IMG/VR virus record: IMGVR_UViG_3300048587_000624
Span: 1-20,050 of that record
Origin: a virus
Length of the DNA: 20,050 bases
Direction: 5' to 3' (one strand)
Every line of letters starts with the position of its first letter. Position 1 is the stretch's first letter. Of the stretch, positions 5,652 to 12,959 are shown piece by piece. Both the position numbers and the translations under genes were made by a program. The notes under the pieces were generated by a model. That model was not told the origin of the DNA, searched no databases, and worked only from the letters and a program-made list of their open reading frames with translations.

Positions 5652-7835
5652 TCATGCCGCCGCCCTCGCCCCTGTCCGCTCCTCGATCCTGCGCATCACC
5701 CGGGCGCGCTTGTCGGCATTGCTCTCGATCGGCGCGCCGCGCGCCGGCGACGGCTTCACGCCGAGAATCTGCGCCCACACGCTCACCGGCTTCTCCGCCG
5801 GCGGCCGGCCGCGCGGCGGGCGGTCGCGGTGCATCTCGATGCGGATGCGGAAGCCCTTCACCTCCAGCGCCGACAGGCGCTTGTGGTAGAGGCCGAATTC
5901 CTTCACGGTCATCAGCACGGTGTGGCGGAAGGGCTTCCTCGAATGCAGCAGCCGGCCAAGCCGCTGCAGGGACTGCGCCCGGCTGCCGTGGTGGAAGTTG
6001 AACTCGATCACCTCCTCCAGATCCTGCACGTCCAGGCCGCAGTCGCCCACCCGCGACATAGCAACGGCGCGGTGGCCGGCTAGCACGTCGAGGCGGCGCT
6101 TCGTGTCGGCGTGGATGAAGGGGATGCCCAGCTCGTCGGAAATGCGCTTGCCGTCGGCGATCGCATCGGAGAACACGATCGTCTTGCGCCGGCTCGGGGT
6201 GCGGCCGAGGGCGCGGAACTTCTCCTCGAGATCGCGCACGATCAGCACCCGCACCGGGACGTCCGGGATCATCCCGGCGTCGCGGAACTCCTGCCAGTCC
6301 TCGCCCAGCGCCAGGCCAGTCATCATCTGGATCAGGTCGGCGCGCCCGTCTTCTCTGAACGGCGTCGCCGAGAGGCCGACCCGATATTCCGAGCCGATGG
6401 TCGACAGCCGGCTGGCGTTGTTCCCGGGCAGGAACTGCGCCTCGTCGAAGCCGGCCACCGTGAAGCGGTCGCGGTCGAAGCGGTGCCGGGTCGCATAGCC
6501 GAAGATCCGCACCTGGCTGCGCACCGCGCCGCAGGCGTCGAGGATGTCGACCCGGTGGTGGTAGGGCGTCTTCACCTCCGCCACGCGCATCCGGCCGTGC
6601 TCGCGGAAGAAGGCGATCCACTGGTCGCGGATCGTGCGGGTGTGCACGAACAGCACGTGCTCCCCGGCAATGCGCGAGAAGACCTGGCCCAGGAAGTACA
6701 TCTTGCCCTGCCCGGGCGGCCAATAGATGCCGACGTTGCCGCTGGCCAGAAAGGCCTCGAAGGCCCGCCGCTGGCCCTCGCGCAAGGCGTAGCCCAGCAC
6801 CGCCGGCAGCACCCGCCCGGCCGGCACCGGGTTGGGCGGCGCCACCGTCATGCCCGCCTCCAGCAGCTTGCGGAAGGACAGGAAGGCGCGCCCGGCGTTG
6901 CGCTTCGTGCTGAAGACGTAGCGCAGCAGGTCCTCCTCGCCCACCGGCGCGCCGGCCTGCGTCCAGAAGCGCCCGTCGCGCCACGCCAGGCCAAGCTTGC
7001 CGGCGATCGCCGCCAGGGTGTCCGCCTCGCCGGGATCCTCGTCGGCGAAGAGCGCCTTCTCGCTGAAGCGCGAGACGATGCAGCCGCAGCGCGGGCAGGT
7101 GGCGTTGGCGTAAAGCGGCGCCCAGAAGTCCGTGCCGCCGACGGCGGCGCAGCTCTCCAGGCTGTAGCGGTGCTCGCGCTCGACCAGTTCGACCTCGCCG
7201 TGATGGATACGGAACCCTGTCGGCGTCGGCCGGGCGCCGTCCTTCCAGTTGTCCGAGCGGCAGGTCAGGCGCATGAACTTCGGGGGAGGCGGCAGGCGGT
7301 CCAGCTCGAGCACGCCGCGCGTGTACTTGTCGGCGGCGCGGTAGTCGAATATCTCCGGGTGCTTGCGCAGGAAGGCCGACAGCCACTCCACCTTCACCCG
7401 CCGCGACCACAGCTTGCCGTTGCGGCCGTATTCCGGGTAGCTCTTCAGCCAGCCGTCGTCGATGAAGCGCCGCCACAGGCGATGATCGAGCCGCGTGAGG
7501 TGCTCCAGGTCGTAGATCGTGAAGTCCTCGTTGTCCCGGGTCGAATGGCCGATGCGCTTGAGGCGGTTGGCCAGCGCCGAGATACCGCAGCCCAGGTGCG
7601 CCTGGATCTCCGCGGGCGGCACCTTGCCCCAGTTGTCGCGCAGATACTGGTCCTTCTCCGGCGTCCACTCGATGCGCACCCGTTTCGTACGGTAGCCGCC
7701 GCGCTTCGCCGCCTTGATGATGTTGTGGCGGCGGACGCGGTATTTCGTCATCAGCGCCTCGATCGTCTCCGTGGTGCCGTCGTATGCCTGCGCGATCTCG
7801 CGCACTTGGTCTTCGGTAAGCAGAGGCGCATTCAT
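5652..7835 (-). CDS. SF2 DNA helicase with N-terminal helix-turn-helix regions
   Basis: A 727-aa superfamily 2 helicase. Residues about 8-50 look like a helix-turn-helix (KYRVRRHNIIKAAKRGGY), and 55-98 look like a Myb/homeodomain-like unit (IEWTPEKDQYLRDNW). A CPRC pair lies at 247-250. The helicase core starts with a Q-motif-like LREGQRRAFEAF (351-362), motif I WPPGQGKM (372-379), motif Ia VHTRTIRDQW, motif II DEAQ (464-467), motif III SAT (489-491), and motif VI QRLGRLLH (624-631). Motif I has Met379 where Thr or Ser is usual. ATG at 7835 was chosen because it gives an ATGA overlap with the upstream gene; the open frame upstream is a shadow. In phages such helicases support replication, recombination or fork remodelling (UvsW/XPB-like group). 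Confidence 0.9.
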   Translation of the reverse strand: MNAPLLTEDQVREIAQAYDGTTETIEALMTKYRVRRHNIIKAAKRGGYRTKRVRIEWTPEKDQYLRDNWGKVPPAEIQAHLGCGISALANRLKRIGHSTRDNEDFTIYDLEHLTRLDHRLWRRFIDDGWLKSYPEYGRNGKLWSRRVKVEWLSAFLRKHPEIFDYRAADKYTRGVLELDRLPPPPKFMRLTCRSDNWKDGARPTPTGFRIHHGEVELVEREHRYSLESCAAVGGTDFWAPLYANATCPRCGCIVSRFSEKALFADEDPGEADTLAAIAGKLGLAWRDGRFWTQAGAPVGEEDLLRYVFSTKRNAGRAFLSFRKLLEAGMTVAPPNPVPAGRVLPAVLGYALREGQRRAFEAFLASGNVGIYWPPGQGKMYFLGQVFSRIAGEHVLFVHTRTIRDQWIAFFREHGRMRVAEVKTPYHHRVDILDACGAVRSQVRIFGYATRHRFDRDRFTVAGFDEAQFLPGNNASRLSTIGSEYRVGLSATPFREDGRADLIQMMTGLALGEDWQEFRDAGMIPDVPVRVLIVRDLEEKFRALGRTPSRRKTIVFSDAIADGKRISDELGIPFIHADTKRRLDVLAGHRAVAMSRVGDCGLDVQDLEEVIEFNFHHGSRAQSLQRLGRLLHSRKPFRHTVLMTVKEFGLYHKRLSALEVKGFRIRIEMHRDRPPRGRPPAEKPVSVWAQILGVKPSPARGAPIESNADKRARVMRRIEERTGARAAA

Positions 7836-8317
7836 GGCCTGGCCTCCGCCGCCCACTCCCGCTGCAGCTCCTCGAGCTCGTCGGCGGTCAATGGCTCCAG
7901 GTCGGCGAAGGTGCGGCCGGTGAGCTCTTTCCCGCAGCGTGTGCAGAAATACAGGGCCTTGCTGTGGAAGCAGTGAGTGCCGTAGTGGCAGCCCTTGACG
8001 CGGCACACCGTCCAGCCGGCGAGCCGCTCGCGGATGCGCCGGCCGAGGTCGCGCCAGCCGCCGGTGAAGTGCACCAGCATGGCCACGTAGATGGCGTTGG
8101 CGAGGGTGATGAAGACGCCGCCGGCGAAGCTGTAGAACTGGTCGAGGTGCGGGTAGTAGAAGAGGTTCCAGACACCCCAGGCGGCGAAGAAGGCCACGCT
8201 GGCCACCGACAGCCCGCGCACCTCCTTGTCGCGCCAGAGGGCGAAGCAGTGGTTCAGGACGGCGATGCCGGCGGCCGCCTCGAAGCCGCCATTGACGATG
8301 TCGGGCCAGGCGGTCAT
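7832..8317 (-). CDS. Phage membrane protein with C-terminal zinc-ribbon-like domain
   Basis: A 161-aa protein. Residues 1-85 match a common prophage membrane family: WPDIVNGGFEAAAGIAVLNH, then RDKEVRGLSVASVAFFAAWG, then WNLFYYPHL, then a third hydrophobic segment at about 63-84. About three membrane helices are predicted by eye. The usual family members are about 90 aa and stop after this. Here the protein continues into a soluble domain with C105, C110, H111, C116, C125 and C128, which looks like a zinc ribbon, and then an acidic helix (LTADELEELQREWAAE). Both ends have ATGA overlaps with neighbours. The role is unknown; the first part resembles a PQ-loop/SWEET-like small membrane protein. 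Confidence 0.82.
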   Translation of the reverse strand: MTAWPDIVNGGFEAAAGIAVLNHCFALWRDKEVRGLSVASVAFFAAWGVWNLFYYPHLDQFYSFAGGVFITLANAIYVAMLVHFTGGWRDLGRRIRERLAGWTVCRVKGCHYGTHCFHSKALYFCTRCGKELTGRTFADLEPLTADELEELQREWAAEARP

Positions 8318-8805
8318 GGCCGCACCTCGCCGGCAGCCATGTCCACACCGATCACCTGCACAGGGGTGGCGTCCTCCTCGCAGTAGATCAGCTGAAAGTC
8401 AGTCCCCAGGGCACGGCGGATGATGGCGTGGCACTGGGTGACCCGCTGCTTGTCCTCCGGCAGGGTGGCCGCGTCGAGGGCGCAGATCGCGTCGGCCAGG
8501 ATACGCAAATCCTCCAGCGGGATGTGGTAGCCGTGACGCTTCAGCCCCGGGTGATCGTCGATTCGCATCAGCCACTGCGGCGGGTGGAACAACTGGTCCA
8601 GCTCCAGCTCGGTCAGGTTGAGCCAGGTGCCGGCATCCGTGACGATGGCGGCAAACGTCTTGCCGTGGATATCGCGCGCGCCGACCGTGACGGCGTTGCC
8701 GATGCGCCGGCCGTCGCGGGTGCGCAGCTGGGCGCCCACCTGCATGTGGCTCGCGGCCGCGCCGGTGGCCCAGCCCGGCATCGGTTCGGTGTGTTCAGTT
8801 TCCAT
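8314..8805 (-). CDS. Hypothetical early phage protein
   Basis: A 163-aa protein. Residues about 20-65 contain VGAQLRTRDGRRIGNAVTVG followed by a beta-rich stretch ending TDAGTWLNLTELELDQLF, as seen in small early-region proteins of proteobacterial phages. The second half is helical with DLRILADAICALDAATLPED and QCHAIIRRALGTDF. No TM segment or signal is present. The start at 8805 overlaps the previous gene by 11 nt, and its stop overlaps the membrane protein ATG by 4 nt. I cannot name a domain. Confidence 0.75.
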   Translation of the reverse strand: METEHTEPMPGWATGAAASHMQVGAQLRTRDGRRIGNAVTVGARDIHGKTFAAIVTDAGTWLNLTELELDQLFHPPQWLMRIDDHPGLKRHGYHIPLEDLRILADAICALDAATLPEDKQRVTQCHAIIRRALGTDFQLIYCEEDATPVQVIGVDMAAGEVRP

Positions 8806-9115
8806 CGCTCACCTCCTGGGTGTCCTTGACCTTGACGATCACCGGCCGCCAGCCGGGCGGGCAGACCGGCGAGACGACGATGTCGCGGCCGTTGTGGATG
8901 ATCTGCATGCCGGCCTCGCGGGCCTGCCTGGCGATGGCCAGCACCTGGGCGTTGTCCGGGATGGCGGCGGCGTTGCCGAGTGTTGCCTCCATGGTTCTCT
9001 CCTTGTTTGCGTCCCCGTGGATCTCGGCTGCCGGCGCGGGGTCGCAGAGCGCCAGCAGCAGGAAATAAATGGCCAGGCCCAGCAGGGCGTCGCGCCAGTC
9101 CTTGAGGGTCGGCAT
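8795..9115 (-). CDS. Small protein with two possible starts: long form has a signal-like N terminus
   Basis: The long reading frame (106 aa) starts at ATG 9115, 1 nt after the stop of the upstream gene. It opens with a hydrophobic stretch (LLGLAIYFLLLALC, about residues 11-24) followed by PAPAAE, resembling a signal peptide or membrane anchor. In the same frame, ATG at 8992 has a strong AAGGAGAG at proper spacing and would give a 65-aa cytoplasmic form starting MEATLGNAAAIPDNAQVLAI. The C-terminal part (REAGMQIIHNGRDIVVSPVC, then PPGWRPVIVKV) is probably the conserved core. The gene could make both an anchored and a free form, or the short form alone could be real. Confidence 0.7.
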   Translation of the reverse strand: MPTLKDWRDALLGLAIYFLLLALCDPAPAAEIHGDANKERTMEATLGNAAAIPDNAQVLAIARQAREAGMQIIHNGRDIVVSPVCPPGWRPVIVKVKDTQEVSDGN

Positions 9116-9116
9116 G

Positions 9117-9311
9117 TCAGCGTGACCCGGCCGAGTGGCGGACGAGGCCGAGCAGATCCTTGTCCGTGCCGCGCGTGCCGATCAGCACGTTGCGGTTCGG
9201 CATGCGGCGGTAGAGCAGGAAGCGCCCGCCTTTCACGGCCACGAACATGTTGTGGCTGCGGGCGATGCGCTTGGCTTCGTCGAGCGGCGTCAGGATCGTC
9301 TGCTGGCCCAT
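9117..9311 (-). CDS. Short early phage protein
   Basis: A 64-aa basic protein with LDEAKRIARSHNMFVAVKGG, then RFLLYRRMPNRNVLIGTR and KDLLGLVRHSA. This pattern of a helix, beta hairpin and helix is common among short unannotated proteins in replication regions of proteobacterial prophages. GGAGG lies 7 nt before the ATG. It overlaps nothing upstream (13 nt from the 149-aa gene) and leaves 1 nt before the next ATG. Function unknown. Confidence 0.78.
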   Translation of the reverse strand: MGQQTILTPLDEAKRIARSHNMFVAVKGGRFLLYRRMPNRNVLIGTRGTDKDLLGLVRHSAGSR

Positions 9312-9324
9312 GGCGCGCCTCCGC

Positions 9325-9774
9325 TCAGGCCGCCTGCTGCCGCTCGGCGTCGCGCAGATCGAGGATCTCGCGCGCCAGGCGCATGAAGTGCGGGTCGCGC
9401 TCGCCGTTGTGGGCGTAGCCGGCGATGCACTCGAGCGCGATGCGCAGGTTTTCCTCGTCGGCGTTGCGCAGCAGGCTGCCCAGACGCACCGGGTGGCCCT
9501 CGTTGAAGAGGTGCAGCGTCAGGTCTGCCAGCTTGCGCGCCGTGCCGCCGCCGCCGAGGATGGTCTTGCGGTGAGCGAGGAAGGGGCTCTCGTGCACCTG
9601 CAGGGCGGGGCGCAGGCGCTCGACGGCCGCCTGCAGGCGGTCGGCCACGCTGGTGGCCTTGGCCAGGTGCTCGGGGGCGTCGGAGGCGATCTCGCCGGAC
9701 TGGACCAGGTCCAGCATGGCGATCGCCGCCTCCATGATGCGGAAGATGTCCTTGGTGTCCTGAATCGACTGCAT
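9325..9774 (-). CDS. Helical hypothetical protein downstream of the primase
   Basis: A 149-aa, almost entirely helical protein starting MQSIQDTKDIFRIMEAAIAM. GGAG lies 8 nt before this ATG (9774), which I preferred over the farther in-frame start at 9837 because that extension lies inside the 3' end of the primase gene. Segments such as LAKATSVADRLQAAVERLRP and ILGGGGTARKLADLTLHLFN suggest a helical bundle. It has no Cys-rich motif, signal or TM. Position right after the primase-helicase suggests a role in replication, but no family is recognised. Confidence 0.8.
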   Translation of the reverse strand: MQSIQDTKDIFRIMEAAIAMLDLVQSGEIASDAPEHLAKATSVADRLQAAVERLRPALQVHESPFLAHRKTILGGGGTARKLADLTLHLFNEGHPVRLGSLLRNADEENLRIALECIAGYAHNGERDPHFMRLAREILDLRDAERQQAA

Positions 9775-9794
9775 GGTGGATCTCCTTTCGTGGG

Positions 9795-12497
9795 TTAGCG
9801 GGAGGGCTCCCGCGGGGTGTTTTCGAAGACCCAGCACTTGACGGTGTCTTTCTTGGCCTGGGCATCGTTGTCCTTGCGGGTGTTGTAGCGGGCGTTGATG
9901 ACGCTGTTCACCGGACGGATGTCGATGAACTTGCGTACACGGCTGGTCTTCAAGAGCTTCTTCAGGTCGCGCAGATCCGGCAGCTGCTGGCGGCGCTCGC
10001 TGGCTACCTGGATGAAGTGTGGGAAGTTGATGGCAATGAGTTCGGAGCTCTTTCGATGATGGTTGAGTATCCCCACCTCGTCGTCGCCGTTGATGTAGTC
10101 GTAGGCGTCCCAGAACTCCTGCACCACAGGATGATCGTCGTTGATTGACTCCTGGCGCTCCAGTGCCATGTCTTCGATGAACGTCTGTGTCTGCCGCAGT
10201 TCCGAGGCACCGATGGGAACTAGCTGCGCCAGCGCGTCAACAAGGGCGGCGAGCTGGGCGTGGTTCTTGACAATGCGGTCGTTCTTGACGCCATTGACGG
10301 CGGCCAGGCGGCGCTCGTGGTGGGGGATGCGCTCGGTCATGGTGGCGAGAATCGCCGCCTCGGAGAGCGTCGCCTTGAGGATGAAGCCGGAGACGGCCTC
10401 GATGTCCATCGCCTTCAGGGCTTCGCCGGCGGCCTTGCCCTCCGCGCTGTGGGAGGCGAGATCGAAGTCCACGTGCAGAAGGCGCTGCATGATCGCCTCG
10501 TGGGCCTGGACGCGGGCGTTCTGTGCTATGACGATGGCGCCGCGGAACGGCGGCTCGTAGGTGTCATTGCCGGTGTTCTTGACGCCGCGGCTGTAGATGC
10601 TTCCGCCGTCGTAGAGGTTTTTCAGTTCCTCCCAGTCGAAGCTTTTCTGCTTGACGCGGTCGCGCTCCTCGCTCCCGCGGTCTGACTCGATCAGGACGAC
10701 GGGGAGGTTGGAGACCTGGCTGAAATTGCGCGCCCGGGCGGCGATGGACGAACGTGCCGGATCGAATCCCTCGTAACTGCGACGCCCACACAACTTCCAC
10801 AAGAACTCGATCAGCGTCGTCTTGCCGGCGCCAGGCTCGCCCACCAACTCTAAAAATGGGTAGGATGCCTGCTTGTCGCGGATCTGTTCGGCGAAGAGCG
10901 ATCCGAGCCAGAAGGCCAGCGCGACGACACCTTTGTATTGGTAGCACTGCCACAGGAGCGGCATCCAGGCTGTGCTGAATTCCTTGAGGTCGGCATTGAT
11001 GCGCAGCTTCAGGGACCGGCTCAGGCTCTTCACCGAGAGGCGGCCGATGTCGAAGTAGTCCTCATCGTTGATGGCGTGCAGCTTGCCCGCCTTCACGGCA
11101 ACGTCGTTGAACACCCAGCATTGGTGTTCCGCGCTGTAGCCGATGAAATCCACTGTCTCCACCGTCTTGATGCGGCCGAGCCAGCGCTTGAGCATGGCAT
11201 CGAGTTGCCCGGCCGTGCCGGTGAACACCGCCCCAGGGGCGATGGAAAGCATTCGCTTCTTGAACTCTGAGGGAGATGCGAGCTGCCCGCCGGTGAAGGT
11301 GTTGTTGACGGACGGCCCGTCGTGCGGGAAGTCGACTCTGAAGTAGTACCAGCTCTCGTCGGTGATCAGATTCGCCTGGTAGTACAGCGCCGTCGGGTAG
11401 CAGTTGGCGATCTCGCTGACGGTGCCGGATTCGGTGAGCGCGAGGTCGCGCCGCTTCTCGTCGCTGAGGGACTTGTCGTCCTGGTACTGCTCCATCACCT
11501 TGTGGTAGCGGTCCAGGTCGAGCTTGAACCAGTGCAGCCGGTTGTCGAACTCGAAGCTGAAGGCGTTCCAGCCGTTGCGCCGATACATCAGCAGCGCCTT
11601 TTCCTGCGCGCTCTCGGCCAGCAGCAGCGCGCCGTGGTAGCGGTAGCGCTCGATGTCCTTCGACCCGAGGCGGCCGCGCTGGTGCATGTCGTTCCAGTCG
11701 AGCTTCGCCTTGCCCTCGAAGGGGATCGTCGCGGCGGAGGCCTCCCAGCCTTCCTCGCGGCTCTTCTTCGCCCACTGGCGGGCGAACTTGCGGCCGGCCT
11801 TGTCGCCGTCGAGCGCCCACACCAGGCGCGGCCGGTCCTTCTCCGCCGCCTTGCAGCGCTCGGCCAGCGCCGCCAGCGCCGTGCCCGGGTAGTTGTTGCA
11901 GCTCATCGCCGCCACCGCCGCCACGTCGTGGTGCAGCCAGGCGATGGCGTCGAAGATGCCCTCGACGATCCACAGCTCCTCCGGGATATCCGTCAGCGAG
12001 GGCGGCGCCCACCAGGTGCCGGCGTACTGGCCGTGGAAGGTCGCCTTGCGGCTGCCGAAGCGGCCCGGCTGATCGATGATGCGTTCCCACCAGGCGCCGC
12101 CGGCGAGGGCGAAGCGCACCGTGGCCGAGCCGATCTTCTTCTCCGCGTCGTAGTAGCTCTCCTGCGCGTACCAGCCGGCGATCCGGGCCAGGTCGAAGCC
12201 GCGCGCGTCGCGCAGGTAGGCGTCGGCGGCCGCGTTGGGCGCCTCGGGGGTTTTCCTGTGGCGCTCCGACCAGGACTCGAATAGATCCGGGTAGAGCTCC
12301 TTGACGTGGTATTCCGCACCGCATTTGCTCGCCCGGCCGCAGCGCAGCACCCAGGGGCGCTCGGCGCTGGCGTACATCTCCTTTTTCCCGCAGGACGGGC
12401 ACTTCCCCTTCTGCAGGAAGTTGCTGCTCTGCTTCTTCTCGAAGCCGAAGTCCCTGTCCAGGCGGGCGCGGATGTCGTTGTGGAGCTGTTCGTTCAT
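9795..12497 (-). CDS. Phage primase-helicase: zinc finger, Toprim and P-loop ATPase
   Basis: A 900-aa replication protein. The N-terminal zinc-binding motif has C33, C36, C53 and C59 (CPSC ... RCGRASKC). A Toprim domain spans about 172-275: catalytic glutamate E179 in IVEGIFDA, acidic D230/D232 in ALDGDKAG, and DWNDMHQRG at 268-276. After a middle region, a P-loop ATPase/helicase core carries Walker A GEPGAGKTT at 553-561 and a Walker-B-like LPVVLIESD at 598-606. Proteins with this order prime and unwind DNA at the phage fork. The start at 12497 has no Shine-Dalgarno, only an A7 tract and an inverted repeat just upstream, so initiation may be structured or regulated. The C-terminal region from about 700 shows no motif I can name. 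Confidence 0.92.
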   Translation of the reverse strand: MNEQLHNDIRARLDRDFGFEKKQSSNFLQKGKCPSCGKKEMYASAERPWVLRCGRASKCGAEYHVKELYPDLFESWSERHRKTPEAPNAAADAYLRDARGFDLARIAGWYAQESYYDAEKKIGSATVRFALAGGAWWERIIDQPGRFGSRKATFHGQYAGTWWAPPSLTDIPEELWIVEGIFDAIAWLHHDVAAVAAMSCNNYPGTALAALAERCKAAEKDRPRLVWALDGDKAGRKFARQWAKKSREEGWEASAATIPFEGKAKLDWNDMHQRGRLGSKDIERYRYHGALLLAESAQEKALLMYRRNGWNAFSFEFDNRLHWFKLDLDRYHKVMEQYQDDKSLSDEKRRDLALTESGTVSEIANCYPTALYYQANLITDESWYYFRVDFPHDGPSVNNTFTGGQLASPSEFKKRMLSIAPGAVFTGTAGQLDAMLKRWLGRIKTVETVDFIGYSAEHQCWVFNDVAVKAGKLHAINDEDYFDIGRLSVKSLSRSLKLRINADLKEFSTAWMPLLWQCYQYKGVVALAFWLGSLFAEQIRDKQASYPFLELVGEPGAGKTTLIEFLWKLCGRRSYEGFDPARSSIAARARNFSQVSNLPVVLIESDRGSEERDRVKQKSFDWEELKNLYDGGSIYSRGVKNTGNDTYEPPFRGAIVIAQNARVQAHEAIMQRLLHVDFDLASHSAEGKAAGEALKAMDIEAVSGFILKATLSEAAILATMTERIPHHERRLAAVNGVKNDRIVKNHAQLAALVDALAQLVPIGASELRQTQTFIEDMALERQESINDDHPVVQEFWDAYDYINGDDEVGILNHHRKSSELIAINFPHFIQVASERRQQLPDLRDLKKLLKTSRVRKFIDIRPVNSVINARYNTRKDNDAQAKKDTVKCWVFENTPREPSR

Positions 12498-12579
12498 CGT
12501 TTTTTTGGCAAAAAAAGTCCCTGCACGCCGGAAACCGGCATGTCACATGCATGCTTCAGAGTGGGAGCGCGGTGGCGGT
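12498..12579 (-). promoter_or_regulatory. Primase leader with hairpins and T7-GCC-A7
   Basis: On the minus strand this leader contains a hairpin CATGCCGG-TTT-CCGGCGTG (plus 12524-12542), then 7 nt and a run of seven T (12516-12510), GCC, and seven A (12506-12500), ending 2 nt from the primase ATG. A second inverted repeat, GCATG-TGA-CATGC (plus 12550-12538), shares the CATGC arm with the first, so the two hairpins exclude each other. This layout looks like a terminator/attenuator controlling read-through from the ogr-like gene to the primase. No Shine-Dalgarno is seen. Confidence 0.5.
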
Positions 12580-12870
12580 CTAGCCGGTGTTGAGAGCCAT
12601 GGCGCGCGGGTGGAGGGATTCCATGGGCAACTCCAACTGGTTCTTCTCGGCCGCCTTCACCGCCGGCGAGCGCGGCGAGAGCGGGATGAAGACCTTAGGA
12701 TTCGGCGTCATCGACGGCGCGATGGTGCGCACCGCCGCGGTGTGCGCCACCCAGGTGTGGGCGCACTCGATGTTCTGGCACTGCAGGTGGTGCTCCACCA
12801 CGGACTCGCTCATGGCCCGGCTGGTGCGGATCTTCGCCGTCTGGCCGCAGTGGGGGCACTTGATCCTCAT
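12580..12870 (-). CDS. Ogr/Delta-like zinc-finger late transcription activator
   Basis: A 96-aa protein with cysteines C5, C8, C31 and C36, giving C-X2-C-X22-C-X4-C, the exact spacing of the P2 Ogr and P4 Delta activators. CPHCGQTAKIRTSR and LQCQNIECAHTWVAHTAAVR match the family pattern closely. Ogr/Delta proteins bind one zinc and activate phage late promoters by contacting the RNA polymerase alpha subunit. It would be expected to turn on the tail operon whose end is at 16411-20050. In P2 the ogr gene follows gene D; here it is in the early operon. The C-terminal extension (PNPKVFIPLSPRSPAVKAAE and onward) is longer than in P2. The ATG at 12870 overlaps the stop of the 30-aa peptide. Confidence 0.92.
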   Translation of the reverse strand: MRIKCPHCGQTAKIRTSRAMSESVVEHHLQCQNIECAHTWVAHTAAVRTIAPSMTPNPKVFIPLSPRSPAVKAAEKNQLELPMESLHPRAMALNTG

Positions 12871-12959
12871 GCGAGCGCCACCAGCAGGCCTACGAGGAGG
12901 GCCGCGATCGCCAGCGCGGCGAGGCCGGCTGCGAGCCCTGACAGGATGGCCCTGATCAC
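12867..12959 (-). CDS. 30-residue hydrophobic membrane peptide
   Basis: A GTG-initiated ORF of 30 codons encodes a peptide beginning MIRAILSGLAAGLAALAIAA, then LLVGLLVALA: one arginine near the N terminus and an unbroken hydrophobic helix. It starts in a GTGA overlap with the stop of the YdaT-like gene and ends in an ATGA overlap with the Ogr-like ATG. A GGGAG lies about 7 nt before the GTG. The exact fit between two genes and the helix-forming composition support it as a real small membrane protein. Possible roles are a toxin-like, holin-like or regulatory peptide; none can be chosen from sequence. Confidence 0.62.
   Translation of the reverse strand: MIRAILSGLAAGLAALAIAALLVGLLVALA

Noticed and set aside
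6111-7976. 621-codon plus-strand open frame opposite the helicase
   Set aside because: The opposite strand carries all SF2 helicase motifs. This frame gives low-complexity Ala/Arg/His/Val-rich sequence.
7836-8348. N-terminal extension of the helicase open frame
   Set aside because: It covers two other supported genes in another frame and is arginine/leucine low-complexity. ATG at 7835 with an ATGA overlap is the better start.
11322-12284. 320-codon plus-strand open frame opposite the primase
   Set aside because: The minus-strand primase has zinc, Toprim and Walker motifs in the same region; this frame has none.
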